Part shown: positions 57,413 to 64,000 of the stretch, piece after piece
Numbering within the stretch: position 1 is the first letter of the stretch
Layout: each line of letters starts with the position of its first letter
Assembly: GCA_027919835.1 (NCBI GenBank)
Contig: JANVFP010000026.1
Location: forward strand, 434,001 to 498,000
Direction of reading: 5' to 3'
Source: Lentinula raphanica
Lineage: Eukaryota > Basidiomycota > Agaricomycetes > Agaricales > Omphalotaceae
DNA length: 64,000 nt
The notes under the pieces: generated by a model
Databases searched by the model: none
Told to the model about the DNA's origin: nothing
Seen by the model: only the letters and a program-made list of their open reading frames with translations
Translations under genes and position numbers: made by a program

Positions 57413-59156
57413 TCATAAATGAACGACCACCAATCCCAATAGCGCAGGTATCATCCAACTCATAACCTGACTCCCCAAACCCCCAAGCATGGACCATGGA
57501 AGTTCGAAGAGATGCCCAGCCCCATTGATAGTCGTCTGGTTACTAAAAGCAACAGTGGGCGTGTCGGTTGTCTGATTCGAGCCGTAGACGTAGGATGTGA
57601 TATTCGCGCCCGGAGACTGTGGGTCTGCGCATTTGACGGTGACGGATTGGACGAGAGCGTAGAAATGGCCTAGCAGAATAAACCTTATAAGCTCTCCAAA
57701 CAGGACGACAGAAATATCAGCTTACCTGCCGAGACATAATCCGAGTCCTGCCAGTTGATCATACCGCCTGACCACTGGATAGTGCCCGGAGCACTGGTGT
57801 TGATACCAGCTGGCCAGAGACTAGGGAGAACGAGAAACGGTTTAGCAAGCCCTGTTGGCGAAAATAACGCAGGAAAGGGGTCTGGATGTACCTCAGTTGA
57901 ATCCTGGAAGGCGTGTTGGGGTATTCGTTGACTCCGGTCGTAGGGTTAACAGCATCAGACTGCTTGATAGTGCGAACAACATTACTGTCGATCGAGAACG
58001 TTAAGGCATCAGGTTGCCAGTCAATCTGAATGAATATCACACAAAGATCAATATACTTCATAGGATTAGAAACGATTTTATAGGAACGCACGGTATACTC
58101 GTGGTAGTTCGAGAAGGTATCCGAGACGCCAGTTTCTGTTTCTCCATGGGTAGCATTTGCTAGAAAGAAGTGTTAGACAAGGCTCAGTTCGCGGGTATGT
58201 TTGACGCACGGATGACACCTTGCCAGTAGTAATTCGTTTGTCCAGTGGTCGTGTTAGCGCCGGGGAACTCCCAATCGATTTCATCCTTGATATTGCTCAT
58301 GGTAATGAACGCGGTGACAACCCCTGGCCAACGTCCAGTCTTCACTATAAATTGGGGTTGGGAAGATTATCACATCTGCTTGAATACAAAGAACGCACGC
58401 TTGGCACTGATTGTCCCATAGTGTACGTATCGAGTAGATGAGAGGCGGGTACCACCGTTCGTTTCGGTAAGGATTAACCCAAGTTCGCCGCCGGACGAGT
58501 TGGTGTTGATGATAGAGCCTTTGTCTACGACCCAGTCTGCCCAGATAATGATCAGATCAAAGCCGTCATGAAGAATGGAGTTTCTTATAGTAATACCGTA
58601 TTCAGATGCATTGCCGTCGAAATAGGATGCATTAGTGAGGATACGGGAGTCGTCCGCAAAGGTGTGCTGTAGTGAATTGATACCCATTCAAGTACTGAAC
58701 AGGGAGGCCAAGACCGATGGTGACATACAGTCGCGTCTTCACAGACAGGGTTTGGCAAGCAGGAATCGAGCGAATTCGAGTAGAGTGGGTTACATCCTCC
58801 AAGGCAGAACTAAAAAAAGAAACAAGAGAAACATAAGGCAAGTAAGCGCTGTGTTATGCTGCGGAAAGCAGCGCTCGCAACTTTGACGCACATTGCCTGT
58901 TCCACAAAAGCCATATTCACCTATAACAAACCATCATTGTTCAGTACACAACACTTTCCAATGAACCTCAACCTACTGCAGCACGGTGTCGACTCGGGAC
59001 ATGGCGACGTGACATTGCTGTTGATTCAAAAACAATCAACCATTTGACGGTCTCTCCGACATTCCGATCGCCGAGCGCTCACCAAACGATGCCTTGAGAG
59101 TTCACAGCGAGGAACGAGGAGGACGAGAGGGCTAAGACCACCAGGGTCAAAATCAT
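57413..59156 (-). CDS. GH16 CRH-type cell-wall transglycosylase, GPI-anchored
   Basis: Links chitin to beta-glucan in the fungal wall. The signal peptide MILTLVVLALSSSSFLAVNS is followed by a Cys-rich N-terminus assembled over three exons: CPESTPCCS, EYGFCGTGN, FCLGGCNPLYSNSLDSCLPN. The catalytic domain has VVTAFITMSNIKDEIDWEFP with the nucleophile and acid Glu in EIDWE, then TNYYWQG, SNYHEYTV, PDALTFSIDSNVVRTIKQSD and IQWSGGMINWQDSDYVSAGH. The C-terminus (SMLGGLGSQVMSWMIPALLG, then LVVVHL) is a GPI-attachment-type hydrophobic tail after a Ser/Thr/Asn-rich stretch. More than eight short introns. It sits directly downstream of copy 3 of the CaaX family, convergent with it. A decayed sister copy lies 3.4 kb to the left. 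Confidence 0.87.
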
Positions 59157-60203
59157 TATGCCAAAAGAGTGTGCTGTTCAAACGAGCGAAGTGATGATGG
59201 GTGTTAGGAGCCAAGAGGCAGAGCGGATTTACATGTGCGATTTTCCCTCATTTTTCTACTCAGTACACAACCGAAGCATTCAATCCAGTTTACTCATGCC
59301 TCGAAGCATTCCTTTATACGGCATATCTTCGCCGTTGCAACCGAGAGAAGGTGGCAGATGTTGTCGTCGCCTTTAGCCCTCTTTAGCAAGGAAGCTTTGG
59401 TGAGCCAGATATCTCAGGTTATCTCCCCTTGCACAAGCAGCCACACAGCAACACCATTCAAGGCCAACCTTTCTCCTGTACCATCAGTCAGCAGAATCAT
59501 CGACTAGTAATCAATAACTAGCACGCTGCATGATCAAGCTATGTTGAAGACCATGCTCAGCACTTGCCTCTTCTTCAAAAATACTACTATCGGGGAATAC
59601 AACAGGAATAGAGAGGTACGCCTAACCTCGTGGACTCTCGTTCTTTGTGCCAACGTACCATACGCATCGGTACCTTCGTTATGCTTATCTGGAAAAACTC
59701 GGTGTTTGCGTACGTCTCTTTATTGAAGTTTGTCATGTGGGTGACTGTAGCTAAAGCTTCTCCATTCCAGCTCTGATCTTGACTATCCGACCGAGTACCT
59801 CGATTTCCCCAGAAAAGATTGGAAGAATACATAGACTCTAGATGATTTATCCGAGACCTTTCGACGAGTCGAGGAATACCGAAATGCTGTCGAAGGTTTT
59901 CGTTCAAACAGCGGCGCTTTTCTCTGTCATATCGCCACGTCGAACATCAAATTGCGATAATAATATGCTCACATACATTCCATCCATCTGAAATGATATG
60001 CAGTATCACAAGCGTTCCTCGCACCAGCACCTACCCTGAGGGCTACATGCATCTTCAAATCTCATTCGGGATGCTATCCGGTACTAAGTACTGGCTTTAG
60101 TATGAAGAGCTTCGATTACCGAAGTATAAATTCTCCTGCAAATTCCTCTTGCCCTCACCTTTTCGTCCCCCTTGTTCTCTCTCCACCACAGTGTTCGGCA
60201 TAA
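59157..60203. other. Intergenic region between divergent GH16 and GH47 genes
   Basis: No gene recognised; open stretches on both strands lack family signals. It should contain both promoters. TATAAAT at 60125-60131 is a good TATA candidate about 75 nt before the GH47 start. Confidence 0.5.
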
Positions 60204-62777
60204 TGCAACCTCGACCGTTTTCTCTCGTTCTTGCAGCGTACTCCTGCGTCATACCGGCGCTGGCAGGTCAAGTCCAATTGTCCAACCTCCAGCTTCCTCC
60301 AACGGCAGCCGGGTTACAATCTACAGTCAAGCAGATGTTTGTTGACAGCTATAACGCATACAAGTTCGTCACTCTGTGGCGCCTCATCCTTCAGAAATTC
60401 ATCATTGAAATAGAACATACGCCTGGGGCCATGACGATCTACTTCCCGTGAGCGCAAGCTTCACAGACGGACGAAATGGATGGGGAGCCTCCATTGTAGA
60501 CGGAATGGCTACCATGGCATGTCCTCCTGTATTCACCTCGTCTTTGGCACTGACGTACTTGATTAGTACATCATGGGTCTTGACGTGAATAGCACACGTT
60601 CAATGATTCCTCGTAGCTCACCTTAATTTCCTCACAGGATTTCTTTGAAGAAGCCGTCAACTTTACTCAGTTCATCAACTTCAATGAATCTCAAGTGATA
60701 GAGACTGTTAGGTACTGGCATCATCTCTTCCTCCGAGATACATGCATCGTGTTAATACTCGTTATCAGCATCTTCGAAACCAGTATTCGTTATGTCGGAG
60801 GTCTTCTCAGTGCTTATGAGTTGAGTGGGAAGCAGCACCAAATACTCGTGGACAAAGCGAAAGAAGTCGCAGACAAGATGGCATATGCTTGGCAGACGTA
60901 CCCGGTAAAATAATCTCGCTCGTGTACAAATGAGTTTGTAGAGACCGTCTGACTTTTTACTGCCTTTGTAGGGCCAAACCATTCCATACGGTGAGATATG
61001 GTTCAGCGACAATCAGGCTGTCGTCGACACCGTGAGTTGTACTTGCCTTCCATTGGACTACGCTCACATAGTACTTAGTCCAATATCGCAGAAGCTGGAA
61101 CGGTACTCAGAATCTTCCTTGACGACGTCTTAGAATCTCATTCTTCTTGCGCCTCAGCTTGATATCGAGTGGTCTCGATTGAGTCTATATACTGGAAATG
61201 AGACTTACACCGAGTTGACTGAAGGATCTGTCAGAACTATTGCTAACCTGGTAGGTGTCAGGTTGTCCGAAAATCTTCTTTCTAAAGAACTCACTAATCA
61301 TTACCAGGTTACCCCCCTCCCTGGTATACACATTCATTCATTATCTGCTATCAATCTTCCCTGAAATTGAGACTGCTCGGTGTAACAGGTCTCGCGCCCC
61401 AAGGAATCGACCCGTCGTCTAATACTTTTGTTGGCGACTATCTGGTGAGTGGGATCAGATATTTTCTGTTCACCTATGTTCAAACGAGCCGCTTAGACAT
61501 GGGGTGGAGGATCCGACAGTTACTTCGAGTATCTGATCAAGTATCCGCGTGTAACGAACATCGACGACAACCTGTTCGCTGATACGTGGCACGCCGCTGT
61601 TGACTCCAGCATTGCGAATATGGCCAGAGTGAGAGCGACCATGATGTTCTTGCCTCTCATCTTTCTGATGTTTCCATCTTCTTTCAGAAATCCACCGTTG
61701 GCAATTACACTTACATCGCTGATTGGGATGAAGGCGAGCTCATTCATGTAGCCTCGCATTTAGAATGCTTCCATGGCGGCAATTGGATCTTCGGTCAGTG
61801 TGTTATGTCTGTCATGATATGCAACTCATTCCGGTTGTGCTTCACTTAGGTGGACATTTACTCAACAACCAGACCATCATCGATTATGGCTTGGAACTTG
61901 TTGATGCTTGTTGGAATACATATGCTAGCACTACGTGAGTGTTTGAGTTTCATATGACCAAGTTATACCTCTCACAATCACCCTTCCTATAGGACTGGAA
62001 TCGGTCCCGAAGTGTTTTATTTCTTAGCAGATGATCAGTGGAATGGCAATGGGGTGCCCTCGCAATCCGAGCTGGCTTTCTATAATGAGCATGGGTTCTG
62101 GGTCACCAGTGCGTTCTTGTATTTCCTCAAGGAACGCTTATGTTCAGCGTGTTTTCGTCATCACAGGCTCAGACTATATCCTGCGTCCGGAAGTCCTGGA
62201 GTCAAACTTCTACGCCTGGCGTTCAACTGGTGACACCAAGTACATTGACCGAGCTGCCAGCGCTGTGGATAGCTTGATGAAATACCTGCCTCAACCTTCA
62301 GGAGGATACGCTGGTCTCAATGACGTTGACGATCCCAGCGCTGGCTTCATTGACGACCAGGAATCGTTTTGGTTCGCAGAGGTATGGATGACCATCTACT
62401 TCGTGGTTCCCTGATCTGAATGATCTTCTCAGGTGTTGAAATACTTGTCTGTGACACGTCTAGTTTTGAACGAATGTTATGTCTTACTTTTCTCGTCCAG
62501 GTACTTGACCTTCGATGACCCAGAACACATCAGCCTAAACGACTGTCAGTATTGCGCTTCGCTATTCATCCCCTTCCGATACACTGACTTCGCGATTTTA
62601 GATGTGCTCAACACCGAAGGACAACCCTTCGAAGCTCCTGCTGCCAAAGATGTCTACGGCAGCGGCCAGCCTGCAGTTGTCCCTGGGAAGTTCGTGAGCA
62701 AGACCGGTCTGCCTTTACCAGCCATCAGTCCGAACAAGTTCTTGCCTTCTCCTTTGCCGACACCAACTGCTTCGTAA
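60204..62777 (+). CDS. GH47 class I alpha-1,2-mannosidase
   Basis: Calcium-dependent mannosidase that trims N-glycans in the ER/Golgi or outside the cell. Signal peptide MQPRPFSLVLAAYSCVIPAL. Motifs in order after splicing: MFVDSYNAYK, TDGRNGWGASIVDGMATMYI, the short NFNESQ acid segment, IRYVGGLLSAYELSG, IDPSSNTFVGDYL, LIKYPRV, FHGGNWIFGGHLLN, DYILRPEVLESNFYAWRSTG, DDQESFWFAEVLKYLYLTFD, and VLNTEGQPFE with the calcium-binding Thr. About 560 residues, at least ten introns. The soluble ending (ISPNKFLPSPLPTPTAS) and cleavable signal fit a secreted fungal form. Intron borders around 60365-60445 and 61440-61530 are approximate. Confidence 0.87.
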
Positions 62778-62862
62778 AAGAGAATACTGCTAGAGAACAT
62801 AACGAGTTGATTGATCAAACAGGATTTTCCACATGTTGATCATTATACACGAGCATCCATGG

Positions 62863-64000
62863 TCATAATCGATACAGCATATCATAACTTTGCCAATCTG
62901 TTGTGTCCTCCTCTGAATCGTTTGCCTTCGTAATTATAGGAACTTCGGCTGATTGTCGTCGTCTCTCGTTCATCCGCGACAGATAAAGCCGTAGGCCCAA
63001 AGCCTCCACTATAACGAGAGCGTAACAGATCATGATGGAACGAAACGCTGTAGAATAAGTTGGTGCTTCCGATGTCTTGAAAAATTGTGGTCCGGCACTG
63101 CAAAACCATCAGCGATGGAAACAGACTTTGGAATTCTGTCGGGGACATACATGTTGCCTGCACAATATGCGAGGAAGAGGATTGCGGTGACCGTCATTTT
63201 CTTCGTGACCCCCTTGTAGTTGGTCGTCATCAAGGACATGGATAGTGGGAGAGCACCCGAACCTTTCAGACTAGTGAACTTGCGATTGGACAGTAACCGA
63301 GAAGATGACATACCAGTTGCAAGTAGATAATAGGCAAACAGTTTGACGCCCTGGCTAACCTTACTAGAGTAAATGAGGGCACTTCCTGCTACAGGTGCAA
63401 GGACCACAATGACTATAAGGTAGCAGGTAATGTTATCGTATTTTCCAGCGAGCCACCCGCTACAATGAGGTGTGATGATTGATGAAAACCCAGCGTCCGA
63501 AAAAGCACATACATACGTTATGAGAATCGTAGAAAATGCGATGAACGAGGAAGGTATTCCAACGAGGGTGGTTTGCAGGCTGGTAAAGCCAAAGCCCTAA
63601 CACACCAGAAACTTGATAAGGTAGTAGTACAATCGAGACGGGAGAGCTTACCTCTAGCACAAGATTGCCGAAATTTTGTGTTCCAGAGTTTGGTATCTCG
63701 TATGTCGAATAGGTGATTGATAAACGAACCGTGTATGGGTACTCACCTGTGTGCAAATTGAGATCCCAAAAAGAATCCAAGTTTTTGGGTCGATCAGACA
63801 CTCGATGACCTGCTCGGATTTCCAAGTGCTTGTTGTACGATTCGTCTTACCCGTTCCCTCTTGTGCTACCTTGTTGAGGATATGTTCTCTTTCTTCTTTG
63901 TCAAGGAAGCGTGACGATTCGATGCTATCAGGGAGTATGAATAGCATAATCATCCCCCACAAACCAGTAGGAACCCCAAAGATCTTTCAAAGGAAATTGG
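62863..64000 (-). CDS. MFS transporter of the Dal5/allantoate permease type (partial)
   Basis: The C-terminal half only; the gene runs off the right edge. Motifs: LPDSIESSRFLDKEEREHIL followed by NKVAQ (the central loop typical of anion:cation symporters), WKSEQVIECLIDPKTWILFG, then helices with MTTNYKGVTKKMTVTAILFL. The following AYCAGNM is the family's helix-11 motif. The last helix SIMICYALVIVEALGLRLYL leads to a cytosolic tail NERRRQSAEVPIITKANDSE, ending SYDMLYRL at 62863. These permeases import small organic anions or vitamins by proton symport at the plasma membrane; the substrate is not predictable. Confidence 0.82.

Noticed and set aside
1..64000. tRNA genes, rRNA and CRISPR arrays
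   Set aside because: T-loop-like strings (for example near 26072) lie in coding sequence without a cloverleaf. No spacer-repeat arrays were seen, and CRISPR is not expected in a fungus.

Overview
The window reads as nuclear DNA of an Agaricomycete (mushroom-forming basidiomycete). Genes are dense and split by many short GT-AG introns of about 45-70 nt. The gene content fits: a metacaspase, a GMC oxidoreductase, CRH-type GH16, a DUF6593-like protein and a Dal5-type MFS permease. An autonomous Helitron and a hAT-type non-autonomous element are also present. All calls come from reading translations and splice sites by eye; no database search was possible.

Layout. 1-143: C-terminus of a berberine-bridge-type FAD oxidoreductase (+). 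1372-3571: metacaspase (+). 4191-7139: secreted S41 peptidase (+), convergent with a GH15 glucoamylase/trehalase-like enzyme (complement 7268-11028) that carries a run of micro-exons. 11316-13418: GMC oxidoreductase (-). 13900-15355: aldo/keto reductase (-). 16318-24812: Helitron with a Rep-helicase and a small OB-fold-like companion gene; the helicase gene is interrupted by a 225-bp inverted-repeat element. 25902-26650: small secreted orphan. 27519-30283: acid-sphingomyelinase-like phosphodiesterase (-). 30906-31509: DUF6593-like (-). 31707-32904: tRNA-dihydrouridine synthase (+). 33190-34058: secreted expansin/RlpA-like protein (-). 34951-37636: PHD-chromodomain-AT-hook protein (+). 37856-39551: hAT-type MITE filled with a 159-bp satellite. 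39903-41520: flavin monooxygenase. 41769-42791: syntaxin-6/Tlg1 SNARE. 43057-44851: RRM protein. 45201-46116: carboxylesterase (the last four all +). 46560-49545: xylulokinase (-). 49260-59156: a tandem-duplicated block. 60204-62777: GH47 alpha-mannosidase (+). 62863 to the window end: partial MFS permease (-).

The most unusual region is the duplicated block. It holds three paralogous small genes (50589, 52879, 56240), each encoding a protein of about 200 residues. Each protein has an N-terminal secretion-type hydrophobic segment and a C-terminal prenylation (CaaX) box, CVMM or CCVM. In two of them the box follows a lysine-rich stretch like that of K-Ras. The copies keep the same three-exon structure and the same promoter block but have diverged strongly in the mature region. 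The duplication also carried a GH16 cell-wall transglycosylase (one intact copy, one decayed copy lacking the catalytic exon) and the 5' end of xylulokinase (one intact, one truncated).

Most single-copy genes are housekeeping (Dus1, SNARE, xylulokinase, GH47) or secreted and cell-wall enzymes. The FAD oxidoreductase, S41 peptidase, GH15, GMC and aldo/keto reductase genes at the left are neighbours, but nothing shows that they form a pathway.
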